A DNA stretch of 64,000 bases from Hyphomicrobiales bacterium (GCA_017305935.1 JAFKJU010000023.1:1-64000); one strand, 5' to 3'; counted from the stretch's first letter, positions 26,942 to 36,697 are shown. Numbers and translations are program-made. Notes: generated from the sequence alone by a model not told the origin.

Positions 26942-27940
26942 TCAGCGGTTGGCGGTAAAGCGGTGGGCCAGCATGGCGATGATGATGATCGCGCCCTGAA
27001 CGGCGGCGACCAGATATTCCGAGACCATGTCGGACAGGACCATGACATTGGCGATGACCTCCAGGATGAGGGCGCCGGCGATCGTGCCGCCGATGCGCCC
27101 GCGGCCGCCGCGCAGCAGCGTTCCGCCGATCACCACCGAGGTGATGACCTGCAATTCCCACAATTGCCCGGTCGTCGGGGTCGCAGCGCCGAGGCGCGGC
27201 ACGTAACAGATGGCGGCGATGGCGACGCAAACGCCCTGAATCACGTAGGCGGTGGTGCGCACGGCCGCCACGTTGACGCCGGAGAACCTGGCGACCTCGA
27301 CGTTCGATCCGGCCGATGTCAGCCGCCGGCCGAACTTCGTCTTGTAGAGCAGGAAGGCGCCGGCAAGCACGACGACGGCCGTGATCAGCACAGGATAGGG
27401 AATGCCGAACAGGCTGCCGAAATAGACCGGCCGATAGGCCTCGCGCAGACTGCGGTCGATGGGCAGCGAGCCGCCATCGGTCATGAAGGTGATGAGGGCG
27501 CGGAAGATACCCATGGTGCCCAACGTGACGATGAACGGCTCGATGCGCCCGACCGTCACGATCAACCCGTTGAACAGGCCGCAGAGCGAGCCGACGATCA
27601 GCCCGACGCCGGCGCCGATGGGGATGGCCCAGCCGCCGAAGGCAGGGGCGAGATGGTTCATCACCATGATCATGATGCCGGTGACGAAGGCCATCATCGA
27701 CCCGACGGACAGATCCAGACCGCCGGAGGCGATGACGAAGGTCGCGCCGATGGCGATGATCGCGATGAAGGCACTGCGCGTGATCACGTTGATCAGGTTG
27801 GCCGACGACACGAAGTTGGAATTGACCAGCGCGCCGACCAGCACGATCAGTGCAAGCGCGATGAAGGGCGCCAGCTCGCCCCAGCGAATGCGGCCCGCCT
27901 CGTCAGCCGGCGGGATTGTCAGGGTTGCTGCGGTGTTCAT
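26942..27940 (-). CDS. sugar ABC transporter permease (RbsC family)
   Basis: This 332-residue inner-membrane permease has hallmarks ASGGLDLSVGSMMAFV, GRRLTSAGSNVEVARFSG and VIGGTLLRGGRGRIGG. The start at 27940 is chosen because GGGAGG lies 6 nt upstream; ATG 27946 abuts that site. It overlaps the end of the ATPase gene by 38 bp, so the two are translationally linked. Confidence 0.9.
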   Translation of the reverse strand: MNTAATLTIPPADEAGRIRWGELAPFIALALIVLVGALVNSNFVSSANLINVITRSAFIAIIAIGATFVIASGGLDLSVGSMMAFVTGIMIMVMNHLAPAFGGWAIPIGAGVGLIVGSLCGLFNGLIVTVGRIEPFIVTLGTMGIFRALITFMTDGGSLPIDRSLREAYRPVYFGSLFGIPYPVLITAVVVLAGAFLLYKTKFGRRLTSAGSNVEVARFSGVNVAAVRTTAYVIQGVCVAIAAICYVPRLGAATPTTGQLWELQVITSVVIGGTLLRGGRGRIGGTIAGALILEVIANVMVLSDMVSEYLVAAVQGAIIIIAMLAHRFTANR

Positions 27941-29498
27941 GCTCATCCTCCCGGCCGTCGCCGCTTCCACCCGTCGTGGCCGCGTAGACGACGTTCTCCT
28001 CGTTGATGTCATTGCCGCGAAGCTCGGCGACGATCCGGCCGGCCCGCATGACGAGAACCCGGTCGGCGAGGCCGACGAGTTCGGGCATTTCCGACGAGAT
28101 GACGATGCAGACCTTGCCGCCGCGCACCATCGCGTCGATGAATTCGTAGATCTGGCTCTTGTTGCCGATGTCGATGCCGCGCGTCGGTTCGTCGATGATC
28201 ACCACGCAGGGATCGGCCAGCATCACCTTGGCCAGCAGCAGCTTCTGCTGGTTGCCGCCCGAAAGCTTGCCGGCGTCCAGCCGCAACGAGCGCACGCGGA
28301 TATCGTAGTCCGTCACCGCCTGCTCGAGCCGCGCAAACTCCGCCCGCTTGTCGAGCACGGCGCGTGGATTGACGGCATCGAGCGCCTGCAGCGTGAGGTT
28401 CGGGCCGAGCTTCTCCTCCAGAAGCAGGCCTTTGCCCTTGCGGTCCTCGGTCAGGTAGACGAGGCCGGCATCCATGAGCGTGCGCACCGAGCGATGGGAC
28501 ATCTCCCTGCCGTTGAGGGTGACGCTCGCCGCATGCGAAGGGCGAAGCCCCATCAACCCCTCGATCAGTTCGGTGCGGCCCGCCCCGATCATGCCGCCGA
28601 TGCCGAGCACCTCACCCGGGCGGATCTCGAAGGAAACCTTCTGCGCGCCATGGTCGACGGCAAGATCCGTGACGGTCAGGATCGGTGCGGCTGTCGGTTG
28701 CGGTCGCTTGTGCGGATAAAGCATATCGAGTTCGCGGCCGACCATCAGTTCGGCCATTTCGCGCTGGCCGAGCCCCGCCGCCGGCCAGGTGCCGATCATC
28801 CGGCCATCGCGCAAGACCGTGATGCGGTCGGCCAGCGCCTGCACTTCGTCGAGGCGGTGCGAGATATAGAGAACGGCGACGCCGTGATCGCGCAGGCCGC
28901 GCACGATGTCGAGCAGCGCCGCTACCTCGTCATTGGCCAGCACGGCCGTCGGCTCATCGAGGATCACCACCTTTCGCTCGTCCAGCAACGCGCGTGCGAT
29001 CTGCACGAGCTGGCGCTGGGCGAGCGGCAAGTCGCTAACGCGGTCGCGCGGCCGGGCCGTCGAGCCCACCCTCGCCAGCAGTTCGGCGGTGCGGCGGTTC
29101 ATCGACCGGTCGTCCACCATGAACCCGCGGCCGACCTCGCGGCCGAGAAACAGATTTTCGGCAACCGTCAGGTCGCCCGCCAGCAGGATTTCCTGATGCA
29201 CCAGCACGATGCCGGCGGCCTCCGCCTCCACGGCATTGCGAAACGCGACCGGCCGGCCTTCCATCGAGAGGCTGCCGGCGCTCGGCGCGACATAACCGGA
29301 CAGGAGCTTCATCAGCGTGGACTTGCCAGCGCCATTCTCGCCGATCACCGCATGAACCTCGCCCGGCAGGATGTCGAGCGTGACGTCCGACAGTACCGTG
29401 ATCTGGCCGTAGGTCTTGCCGAGCCCTTCGGCGCCGAGTGCGGCGGTCAAGGCGCTTGCCGGCGGCTCGACCGGCTTTGGAGAGACGACCGCGTTCAT
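27903..29498 (-). CDS. sugar ABC transporter ATP-binding protein (RbsA type)
   Basis: This 531-residue double-ATPase subunit has the N-terminal Walker A GENGAGKST, signature-like LPLAQRQLVQIARAL and Walker B VVILDEPTA; the second half has GMIGAGRTE and LSGGNQQKL. About 30 residues at the C-terminus (rich in Gly, Asp, Glu, His) exceed the usual RbsA end and overlap the permease start. ATG 29496-29498 overlaps the GntR stop by 4 bp. Confidence 0.9.
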   Translation of the reverse strand: MNAVVSPKPVEPPASALTAALGAEGLGKTYGQITVLSDVTLDILPGEVHAVIGENGAGKSTLMKLLSGYVAPSAGSLSMEGRPVAFRNAVEAEAAGIVLVHQEILLAGDLTVAENLFLGREVGRGFMVDDRSMNRRTAELLARVGSTARPRDRVSDLPLAQRQLVQIARALLDERKVVILDEPTAVLANDEVAALLDIVRGLRDHGVAVLYISHRLDEVQALADRITVLRDGRMIGTWPAAGLGQREMAELMVGRELDMLYPHKRPQPTAAPILTVTDLAVDHGAQKVSFEIRPGEVLGIGGMIGAGRTELIEGLMGLRPSHAASVTLNGREMSHRSVRTLMDAGLVYLTEDRKGKGLLLEEKLGPNLTLQALDAVNPRAVLDKRAEFARLEQAVTDYDIRVRSLRLDAGKLSGGNQQKLLLAKVMLADPCVVIIDEPTRGIDIGNKSQIYEFIDAMVRGGKVCIVISSEMPELVGLADRVLVMRAGRIVAELRGNDINEENVVYAATTGGSGDGREDEHEHRSNPDNPAG

Positions 29499-30208
29499 TC
29501 GAAGGCCGACAGCAGGCGATCACGCGAGCGCTCGATATGGAGGCGCATCGCATCATAGGCCGCCTGCGGCTCGCCGGAACGGAACGCCGCCAGCAGGTTT
29601 TCGTGCTCCTCCAGAGCCTCCTGCGTGACCCGCGTATGGAACATCAGCCGGAAGATATGCAGGTGGACATGCTGGTTCGAAAGCGTGCTGCGGATGATCT
29701 CGTTGCCCGCGATCTTCAGGATGGCGTCATGAAACTGCGCGTCGGCGCGCGCGAAGCGGGAATAGCGCGTGTTGCGGTCGACCGGCGGTTCGCCGTGCCC
29801 CATGTCGGCCGCCGAGGTCTCAAGTTCCGACAGCGCCTTCGGCGTCATGTGGACGGCGGCAAGCCGGGCAGCCTCAGGCTCGACCAGCAGGCGGAAGGCG
29901 TAGAGATCCTCGAACTGCTTGCGTGTCCATTGCGGCGCCGCGCTGTAGCCGACGAGGTGTTCCTTGCGCACAAGTCCCTCGCGCTCGAGCCGGCTGAGCG
30001 CCTCGCGGATCGGCGTCTGCGAGACGCCGAGGTCACGCGAGAGGACATCGATCGGAATACGCGCGCCGGGCGCAATCTCCAGCGACATCAGCCGATGATA
30101 GATGCTGTCGTAGACGCCATCGACCACGCTGGTTGGGCGAATGCTCGACGCCCTGCCATCCCGTTCCGCTGCAATTGCCACGCTCGCTCTCCGACTGCTT
30201 ATTGACAT
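29495..30208 (-). CDS. GntR-family regulator with FCD domain
   Basis: This 237-residue regulator has an N-terminal winged helix including IDVLSRDLGVSQTPIREALSRL and an all-alpha FCD effector domain. His residues in DAQFHDAI and QHVHLHIF are consistent with a metal-assisted ligand pocket. It is the first gene of the importer operon and divergent from the dehydrogenase operon. The 49-bp palindrome between them is the likely operator for both. The effector is probably the transported acid or sugar acid. Confidence 0.9.
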   Translation of the reverse strand: MSISSRRASVAIAAERDGRASSIRPTSVVDGVYDSIYHRLMSLEIAPGARIPIDVLSRDLGVSQTPIREALSRLEREGLVRKEHLVGYSAAPQWTRKQFEDLYAFRLLVEPEAARLAAVHMTPKALSELETSAADMGHGEPPVDRNTRYSRFARADAQFHDAILKIAGNEIIRSTLSNQHVHLHIFRLMFHTRVTQEALEEHENLLAAFRSGEPQAAYDAMRLHIERSRDRLLSAFE

Positions 30209-30229
30209 GCGATCTTTTGTTGCAAATAA

Positions 30230-30278
30230 GATATCCTATGTCAAATACAATATCGTATATGATTTGATATAGGATATG
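30230..30278. promoter_or_regulatory. long palindromic operator between the GntR gene and the dehydrogenase operon
   Basis: The left arm 30230-30246 begins GATATCCTATGTCAAAT. Reversed, the right arm 30262-30278 reads CATATCCTATATCAAAT, 15 of 17 matching. The AT-rich centre 30247-30261 is itself partly symmetric. The block is far more AT-rich than its surroundings and reaches the first codons of the plus-strand operon. Confidence 0.7.
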
Positions 30279-30281
30279 AAA

Positions 30282-31286
30282 ATGCATCATCACCCCGACC
30301 GGCTGCGACGGCTGGCGACAGAGCTCCTCGAAAGCCGGGGAACGCCGAACGAAGCTGCACGGCTGCAGGCGGATCTGCTTGTGGAAGCCGAGTTGCGCGG
30401 ACTGGCATCGCATGGCCTTCAGCGACTTCCGCTCCTGCTCTCCCGCATCGAAAAAGGCTTGGCAAACCCCCGAACGCAGGGCGCAGAAACCTGGTCGCGT
30501 CAATCCTTCATGACTGTGGACGGCGAGCGTGGGCTCGGTCCGGTGGTCATGATGAACGCCCTGCGCCTCCTGAAGCAGCCTCTTGCGCAGACCGGAATTG
30601 TCCTCGCGGCGATCCGCAACACAAACCATATCGGCATGCTCGCCTATTACGCCGAAGCGGCGGCGCGCGATGGCCTGATCGCGCTCGTGATGTCGACGAG
30701 CGAGGCGCTCGTTCATCCCTTCGGCGGCACCGAGGCGATGCTCGGCACCAACCCGGTGGCGATCGGCATTCCCACCGGCGGCGACCCCTTCGTGCTCGAT
30801 CTGGCGACGAGCGTGGTCTCTATGGGCAAGATCAACAATCACGCGCTGCGCGGCGCGCCGATCCCATTCGGCTGGGCCGTGGATGCCGAGGGACGGCCGA
30901 CCGACGACCCGGTGGCGGCTCAGCGCGGCGCCATCGCGCCATTCGGCGACGCCAAGGGGTATGGGCCTGGCCTCGCCATCGAGCTTCTCGTTGCCGCACT
31001 GGCTGGCTCGGACACGTCGCCGAAGGTGCGCGGTACGCTCGATGACGCCCAGCCGGCCAACAAGGGCGATCTACTGGTGCTGATCGACCCCGCTTCGGGG
31101 ATGGGCGCGATCTCCGTGCTGGCGTCCTATCTCGACAGCCTGCGCCTGTCGCGCCCGCTCGATCCGGGCCGGCCGGTCGCCGTCCCGGGCGATGGCGCGC
31201 GCGCCCGCCGCGCGGCCGCGATGCGGGAGGGGATCGCGTTGCCGCAACCGCTTTTCGAACAGCTTATGGCCCTTGAGGCCGCCTGA
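30282..31286 (+). CDS. Ldh-family NAD(P)-dependent dehydrogenase (malate/L-lactate/sulfolactate type)
   Basis: This 334-residue member of the Ldh_2 family oxidises 2-hydroxy acids or reduces imino acids (malate, ureidoglycolate, sulfolactate, delta1-piperideine-2-carboxylate). The conserved His is in NTNHIGMLAYYAE, with the SGxR-like active-site region near EALVHPFGG and GTNPVAIGIPT. ATG 30282 has AGGA 7 nt upstream; ATG 30276 leaves only 1 nt and is less likely. It heads the four-gene plus operon under the GntR palindrome. Confidence 0.86.
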   Translation: MHHHPDRLRRLATELLESRGTPNEAARLQADLLVEAELRGLASHGLQRLPLLLSRIEKGLANPRTQGAETWSRQSFMTVDGERGLGPVVMMNALRLLKQPLAQTGIVLAAIRNTNHIGMLAYYAEAAARDGLIALVMSTSEALVHPFGGTEAMLGTNPVAIGIPTGGDPFVLDLATSVVSMGKINNHALRGAPIPFGWAVDAEGRPTDDPVAAQRGAIAPFGDAKGYGPGLAIELLVAALAGSDTSPKVRGTLDDAQPANKGDLLVLIDPASGMGAISVLASYLDSLRLSRPLDPGRPVAVPGDGARARRAAAMREGIALPQPLFEQLMALEAA

Positions 31287-31306
31287 ATCACTGGAGGAGA
31301 CACGGA

Positions 31307-32506
31307 ATGAACCTATTCGGCACATTGAGGGCGCCGCGCGAACTGCTCTTCGGAGCCGGCCAACGCCATGCGCTCGGGACAGTCGCCCCAAAGCTCGGGC
31401 AGCGCGCGCTGGTCGTCACCGACGCGCGCCTTGCCGCGGACGCCGATTTGCGCGCGCTGGTCGGCCAGTTGGAAGCCGCAAACCTTGCCGTCCTGGTGGA
31501 CAGCTCGACCTTGCCGGACGTCCCCGTCGAATCGGCGGTTTCGAGCGCCGACAACGCCCGCAATTTCCAGCCGGACCTCGTCATCGGCATCGGCGGCGGC
31601 TCCTGCCTGGACATGGCGAAGTGCGTCGCGCTTCTTCTCGCCCATGGAGGGCGGCCCCAGCAATATTACGGCGAACATACCGTTCCAGGACCCGTCCTGC
31701 CGCTGATCGCGATTCCCACCACCGCCGGAACGGGATCGGAGGTGACGCCCGTCGCCGTTCTGTCGGACGCGGAGCGCAGCCTGAAAGTCGGCATATCGAG
31801 CCCTTATCTCATCCCGACGGTTTCCATCTGCGATCCCGAACTCACGCTTTCCTGCCCGCCAGGGCTGACGGCGATTGCCGGCGCAGATGCGCTGACCCAT
31901 GCCCTGGAGGCCTTTTCCGCCATCCGCCGCGAGCCCGTACCGGGCATTGCGCAGCAGCGTGTCTTCGTCGGAAAGAACGCGCTGTCCGACCAGTTTGCGC
32001 TGAGCGCCATCGAACTTCTCTGGCAGGGGCTCGAAGCCGCCTGCAAGGATGGCGCCGATCGGGCAGCACGCGAAAAGGTCATGCTCGGCGCGACGCTCGC
32101 CGGCCTTGCCTTCGGGGTCGCCGGCACCGCCGCAGCCCACGCCATCCAGTATCCGGTCGGCGCCCTCACCCACACCGCCCATGGCCTCGGCGTCGCCTGC
32201 CTCATGCCCTATGTCATGACGTGGAACGCACCGGCCATCGAGCCGGAACTGGCCCAGATCGCCGCCGCCGCCGGATTGAAAGGCCCCGGCGAGGTCGTCC
32301 CCGCCCTCGCCGCCCTCTTCGCGCGCATCGGCATTCCCGCGACCCTGCGCGATCTCGGCCTTGCCGAAGAACGGATCGACTGGGTGGCCGAGCAGAGCTG
32401 CGGCATCACCCGCCTCATCCAGAACAATCCCCGCCCGCTGAACGCGCAGGAGATGCGCAATCTCGTCGCCGCCGCTCATGGCGGAGACCGCGCAAGCCTC
32501 ACCTGA
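31307..32506 (+). CDS. iron-containing alcohol dehydrogenase
   Basis: This 399-residue group III alcohol dehydrogenase has the NAD-binding GIGGGSCLDMAK and PTTAGTGSEVTP. Metal ligands are Asp and His in GADALTHALEAF and the two His in HAIQYPVGALTHTAHG. It has a GGAGGA ribosome site. It lies between the Ldh-type dehydrogenase and aldehyde dehydrogenase, so it may oxidise a primary alcohol to the semialdehyde. Normal length. Confidence 0.9.
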   Translation: MNLFGTLRAPRELLFGAGQRHALGTVAPKLGQRALVVTDARLAADADLRALVGQLEAANLAVLVDSSTLPDVPVESAVSSADNARNFQPDLVIGIGGGSCLDMAKCVALLLAHGGRPQQYYGEHTVPGPVLPLIAIPTTAGTGSEVTPVAVLSDAERSLKVGISSPYLIPTVSICDPELTLSCPPGLTAIAGADALTHALEAFSAIRREPVPGIAQQRVFVGKNALSDQFALSAIELLWQGLEAACKDGADRAAREKVMLGATLAGLAFGVAGTAAAHAIQYPVGALTHTAHGLGVACLMPYVMTWNAPAIEPELAQIAAAAGLKGPGEVVPALAALFARIGIPATLRDLGLAEERIDWVAEQSCGITRLIQNNPRPLNAQEMRNLVAAAHGGDRASLT

Positions 32507-32522
32507 TCTGAAAGGACAACCC

Positions 32523-33986
32523 ATGACGTTCCATGCCAAGGTTTCCGGCTATGCCGATCCCGCCCTTCACGCTCACGGCCTCTATATCGGCGGCGCCTGG
32601 CACAGCGGCGGCGGCATTCCGGTTCTCGACCCTTCGACCGGAAGCACGCTTGCAGAAGTGGCAGACGCCTCGATCGACGACGCTCTCCGCGCCGTCGATG
32701 CGGCGCAGGCCGCCGCGGCCGGATGGCGCGCCACCCCTGCCCGCCAGCGGGCAGAGATCCTGCGCCGCTGGTACGAACTGATGACGCAGCATCGCGAGGA
32801 GCTCGCCATGCTGATCTCGCTCGAAAACGGCAAGGCGCTGCCCGATGCGCGCGGCGAGGTGGCTTATGCGGCGGAATTCTTCCGCTGGTATGCCGAGGAA
32901 GCGGTGCGCATTCCGGGCGAATACCGCCACACACCATCGGGTTCGCACAACATCCTTGTCGACCACGAGCCGATCGGCATCGCCGTGCTGATCACCCCGT
33001 GGAATTTCCCGGCCGCCATGGCCACCCGCAAGATCGGCCCGGCGCTCGCCGCCGGCTGCACGGTGATCCTCAAGCCCGCTTCCGAGACGCCGCTGACGGC
33101 CTATGCCATGGCGCGTCTTGGCGAAGAGGCCGGTGTTCCGGCCGGCGTCGTCAACGTTCTGACCACCAGGGACGCTGCGGGCGTCACCAATGCCATGCTG
33201 GCCGATCCGCGCGTGCGCAAGCTGTCCTTCACCGGCTCGACCGGCGTCGGCCGCACCCTGCTGGCCGAAGCGGCCAGGTCGGTCGTCAGTTGCTCGATGG
33301 AGCTTGGCGGAAACGCACCCTTCCTCGTCTTCGACGACGCGGATCTGGATGCGGCGCTCGACGGGGCGATGATCGCCAAGATGCGCAATGCCGGGGAAGC
33401 CTGCACGGCGGCCAATCGCTTCTATGTGCAGGCCGGCATTCACGACGCCTTCGTTGCGGGATTGACGGCGCGCATGGCCGCGCTCAAGGTCGGGCCCGGC
33501 TACGATCCGGCCACGCAATGCGGCCCGATGATCACGACCAACGCCGTGCGCAAGATCGACCGGCTGGTTTCCGAGGCGGTGGCTGCCGGCGCTCGAGCCA
33601 CGACCGGAGGCAAGCCATTGACTGAGAACGGCTATTTCTATCCCCCTACGGTGCTTGAAAACGTACCGGTCGACGCCGCCATCGCCCGTGAGGAGATCTT
33701 CGGCCCGGTCGCGCCGGTCTACAGGTTCGAAACCGATGACGAGGCGGTTCGCCTTGCCAACGACACCGAATACGGCCTGGCGGCCTACATCTATTCCGGC
33801 GACCTGAAGCGGGCGCTCAGAGTCGGCAAGCGTCTCGAAACCGGTATGCTCGGCATCAATCGGGGTCTGATGTCCGACCCGGCCGCGCCGTTCGGCGGCG
33901 TCAAGCAAAGCGGGCTCGGCCGCGAAGGCGGCGTGACCGGCATTCTTGAATTCATGGAAGCAAAATATTACGCGGTTGAATACTGA
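32523..33986 (+). CDS. aldehyde dehydrogenase (succinate-semialdehyde dehydrogenase-like)
   Basis: This 487-residue ALDH has TPWNFPAAMATRKIGPALAAG, catalytic Glu in MELGGNAPF and catalytic Cys in NAGEACTAANRF. The overall sequence is GabD-like. The start at 32523 is set by AAGGA; upstream in-frame codons overlap the alcohol dehydrogenase gene and are rejected. It follows the iron alcohol dehydrogenase by 16 bp and would take its aldehyde product to the acid. Confidence 0.9.
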   Translation: MTFHAKVSGYADPALHAHGLYIGGAWHSGGGIPVLDPSTGSTLAEVADASIDDALRAVDAAQAAAAGWRATPARQRAEILRRWYELMTQHREELAMLISLENGKALPDARGEVAYAAEFFRWYAEEAVRIPGEYRHTPSGSHNILVDHEPIGIAVLITPWNFPAAMATRKIGPALAAGCTVILKPASETPLTAYAMARLGEEAGVPAGVVNVLTTRDAAGVTNAMLADPRVRKLSFTGSTGVGRTLLAEAARSVVSCSMELGGNAPFLVFDDADLDAALDGAMIAKMRNAGEACTAANRFYVQAGIHDAFVAGLTARMAALKVGPGYDPATQCGPMITTNAVRKIDRLVSEAVAAGARATTGGKPLTENGYFYPPTVLENVPVDAAIAREEIFGPVAPVYRFETDDEAVRLANDTEYGLAAYIYSGDLKRALRVGKRLETGMLGINRGLMSDPAAPFGGVKQSGLGREGGVTGILEFMEAKYYAVEY

Positions 33987-34004
33987 CGTGAAGGGAGCCA
34001 GAGG

Positions 34005-34844
34005 ATGACTTCACAAGATCTTTACCGGATTCGCGATTTCGTGCCCGATTTCGACGCGATTGCCGCCGAGTTCGCGGCGCGTAGCCGCGCGCTTTCGGCA
34101 AACGCGGACATGCTGGCGGATATTCGCTACGGCTCGCGGCACCGGGAAATCCTCGATGTCATCCTCCCGGCGAGCCCCAGAGCCGGCGCGCCGCTGCATG
34201 TCTTCGTTCACGGCGGATACTGGCGCTCCGGCGAAAAGGAAAACTATCGTTTCGTCGCCGCGCCGGTTCTGGCCGCCGGCGGTATCGCTGCCCTTGTCGA
34301 ATACGATCTGATGCCGGGCGAGCGTCTCGATGTGCTGGTCGGCCAGGTGCGACGGTCGGTCGTCTGGCTCCAGCAGCATGCCCGCGATTTTGGCGCCGAT
34401 CCGGCACGGCTGTCGGTCAGCGGCCATTCGGCAGGCGCACATCTCGCCTCATTCCTGGCGGCGACCGGCCCGGCAGAAACGGAAGCGCCGCGGTTGCCCG
34501 ATTTGAAAGGGCTCCTGCTGATCAGCGGCATCTATGACCTCTCGGGAATACCGGACAGCTTCCTTCGGGATGAAGCCCGGATGACACCGACCGAAGCACA
34601 GGCCTGGTCACCTCTGACCTCGCAGCAACGAGCATGCCCCAAGCGCATCATAGCCTTTGGCGGTGACGAGACGCCACCGTTCCACGAGCAGGCGTCGGAG
34701 TTCCAGGCGCGGCTGAGCAATCAGAACAACCAATCCCGGCTCCTCTCGGTGCCCGGTCTCAACCATATGAGCGTGGTCCTCGATCTGGCTGATCCGGATG
34801 GCGAACTCGGTCGCTGCCTCGCGGATATGGTCTCCTCCAGCTAA
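34005..34844 (+). CDS. alpha/beta hydrolase (kynurenine-formamidase-like)
   Basis: This 279-residue hydrolase has the oxyanion motif VHGGYWRSGE, characteristic of arylformamidase-like esterases, and the nucleophile elbow SGHSAGAHL. A late Asp (GGDETPP) and His (GLNHMSV) complete a plausible triad. It has no signal peptide, so it is cytoplasmic. Last gene of the operon; its stop lies 4 bp from the convergent LysR gene. It probably cleaves an ester or N-acyl group of the substrate. There are no other tryptophan-catabolic genes nearby, so a true kynurenine role is unlikely. Confidence 0.83.
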   Translation: MTSQDLYRIRDFVPDFDAIAAEFAARSRALSANADMLADIRYGSRHREILDVILPASPRAGAPLHVFVHGGYWRSGEKENYRFVAAPVLAAGGIAALVEYDLMPGERLDVLVGQVRRSVVWLQQHARDFGADPARLSVSGHSAGAHLASFLAATGPAETEAPRLPDLKGLLLISGIYDLSGIPDSFLRDEARMTPTEAQAWSPLTSQQRACPKRIIAFGGDETPPFHEQASEFQARLSNQNNQSRLLSVPGLNHMSVVLDLADPDGELGRCLADMVSSS

Positions 34845-34848
34845 CGCT

Positions 34849-35790
34849 TCAGGCCCGCAGGGATGCGCCAAGAGAAGGCGGACCGCGTTCGACACAGCCA
34901 AGTTCCAGAAGCCAGTCGAGGACGGCCGACGCCCTCGGCGTGAGCGGCCGGCCTTTCCTGTAAACCAGCAGGAAATCGTTCTCGGTCGTCTGAAACTCTT
35001 CCAGCGGGCGCACCAGTGCGCCGCTGGCGACGAGATCGCCAACCGAATGTTGCCAGCCGAGGCCGATCCCTGCCCCGGCCAGGACGGCGTGGACGACAAG
35101 AATGTAGTTGTTGAAAGTCGAGGCGCCGCTGGAAACGGCGTAGTCGATGCCATAATGGGCCAGAAATTCCCGCCACGTATGGCCTTCGTGATAGTGACTG
35201 TCCAGATGAAGCAGGTTGTGCGCCAGAAGCGCCGCGAGCGATGATATCGGTCCATGCTTCGCCAGATAGTCGGGGCTGCAAACGGGAAACATCGTCTCCC
35301 GGGTGAACGGCAGCACCTCATAGCCAGGCCAATCCACGCGCCCGTTCGTAATCGCCATCGATACTCCATCGGCTGGCAATTCGAGCTTCTTGTCGGAATT
35401 GTAGAGCTGCATCTCGATACGGGCGTCGTTGCCGGGATAGGTAGAGATCCGCGGCAGAAGCCAGTAGGTGCCGACTGTGATGGACGCATAGACCTTGATG
35501 TCCGACGCCGCCGTCGAATGGATCTCCAGCGCTGCACGCTCGATCTGGTCCAGCCCGGCTTCGACCGATCGATAGAGTTTTTCCCCGTCATCCGTCAGTT
35601 GCAGTTGCCGGTGTTTGCGATGAAACAGCGATGCGCCGAGGCCGGTTTCAAGCTGGCGGATGGCATGGCTGATGGCGGCCGGCGTGACGTTCAGCTCCTC
35701 GGAGGCCTTTGTGAAGCTTTCCAGGCGCGCGGCCGCGTCGAATACGTAGAGCAGGTTCCCCGAGGGGATGAAGCGGCGCATGTCTCGCAT
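34849..35790 (-). CDS. LysR-family regulator (GcvA-like)
   Basis: This 313-residue regulator has the N-terminal winged helix with SFTKASEELNVTPAAISHAIRQ and the LysR substrate-binding domain. It is divergent from the amino-acid-type importer operon at 35910, the usual arrangement for a LysR activator of that operon. An ATG at 35781 could also serve as start. Confidence 0.9.
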   Translation of the reverse strand: MRDMRRFIPSGNLLYVFDAAARLESFTKASEELNVTPAAISHAIRQLETGLGASLFHRKHRQLQLTDDGEKLYRSVEAGLDQIERAALEIHSTAASDIKVYASITVGTYWLLPRISTYPGNDARIEMQLYNSDKKLELPADGVSMAITNGRVDWPGYEVLPFTRETMFPVCSPDYLAKHGPISSLAALLAHNLLHLDSHYHEGHTWREFLAHYGIDYAVSSGASTFNNYILVVHAVLAGAGIGLGWQHSVGDLVASGALVRPLEEFQTTENDFLLVYRKGRPLTPRASAVLDWLLELGCVERGPPSLGASLRA

Positions 35791-35909
35791 GAGCTGAATT
35801 CAACCAAATATGAGTTTTTTTGCCAGTCACAGCGGCGCTTCTTTGCACTAGCAATAGCTGACAGTCAAATTCTGTTTGCAGATTGCCAGCTGTCCAGGGA
35901 GGTGGCGGG

Positions 35910-36671
35910 ATGGAAATGCTTCATGCGGAAGGCATTCGCAAGTCGTTCGGCCATCTCGAGGTCCTGCGCGACGTCAGCCTGACGGCGAACAAGGGCGATG
36001 TCATCTCGCTGATCGGCGGCAGCGGCTCGGGCAAGTCGACTTTCCTGCGATGTCTCAACTGTCTGGAGCATCCGACCGGGGGCGAGATCCGCGTCGACGG
36101 CGAAGCGATCGCCTTCAGGCCTGACGGCAATGGCAACATGGAGCCGGCCTCGAAGGCGCAGATGCGCCGCATCCGCTCGCGGCTGGCGATGGTGTTCCAG
36201 AGCTTCAACCTGTGGAGCCACATGACGCTGATCGAAAACGTCATCGAGGCGCCGATCCACGTTCTCGGCGTCGAGCGCCGGCAGGCGGTCGATGAGGGGC
36301 TGCGGCTGCTGGAGCGCGTCGGTCTCTACGACAAGCGCGACGTCTATCCGGCCTTCCTGTCGGGCGGGCAGCAACAGCGCGGCGCCATCGCACGTGCGCT
36401 GGCGGTCCAGCCGGTCGCCATGCTGTTCGACGAGCCGACCTCGGCGCTCGATCCCGAGCTGGTCGGCGAGGTGCTGAAGGTCATCCGGGAGCTCGCGGAG
36501 GAAGGCAGGACGATGATCCTTGTCACGCATGAAATGTCCTTCGCGCGCGAGGTCTCCAGCCAGGTGCTTTTCCTCCATGGCGGCCGGGTCGAGGAAGCGG
36601 GAGCGCCGGCGGAAGTCTTCGGCAATCCCACCTCCCAACGGCTCGCACGCTTTCTGGGCAATCTCAACTAA
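35910..36671 (+). CDS. polar amino acid ABC transporter ATP-binding protein (HisP/OccP type)
   Basis: This 253-residue ATPase has Walker A GGSGSGKST, Q-loop FQSFNLWSHMTL, signature [10 protein letters not shown] and Walker B VAMLFDEPTSALD. It fits the HisP/OccP group of basic amino acid and opine importers. ATG 35910 follows AGGGAGG by 7 nt; the nine upstream in-frame residues are rejected. First gene of the operon divergent from LysR. Confidence 0.92.
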   Translation: MEMLHAEGIRKSFGHLEVLRDVSLTANKGDVISLIGGSGSGKSTFLRCLNCLEHPTGGEIRVDGEAIAFRPDGNGNMEPASKAQMRRIRSRLAMVFQSFNLWSHMTLIENVIEAPIHVLGVERRQAVDEGLRLLERVGLYDKRDVYPAFLSGGQQQRGAIARALAVQPVAMLFDEPTSALDPELVGEVLKVIRELAEEGRTMILVTHEMSFAREVSSQVLFLHGGRVEEAGAPAEVFGNPTSQRLARFLGNLN

Positions 36672-36697
36672 CGTTCCAAGACAAAAAGGGGAGTAGA

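Noticed and set aside
34005-34844. Kynurenine formamidase in tryptophan degradation
   Set aside because: The HGGYW motif supports the fold, but there are no tryptophan dioxygenase or kynureninase genes here; only the family-level call is kept.
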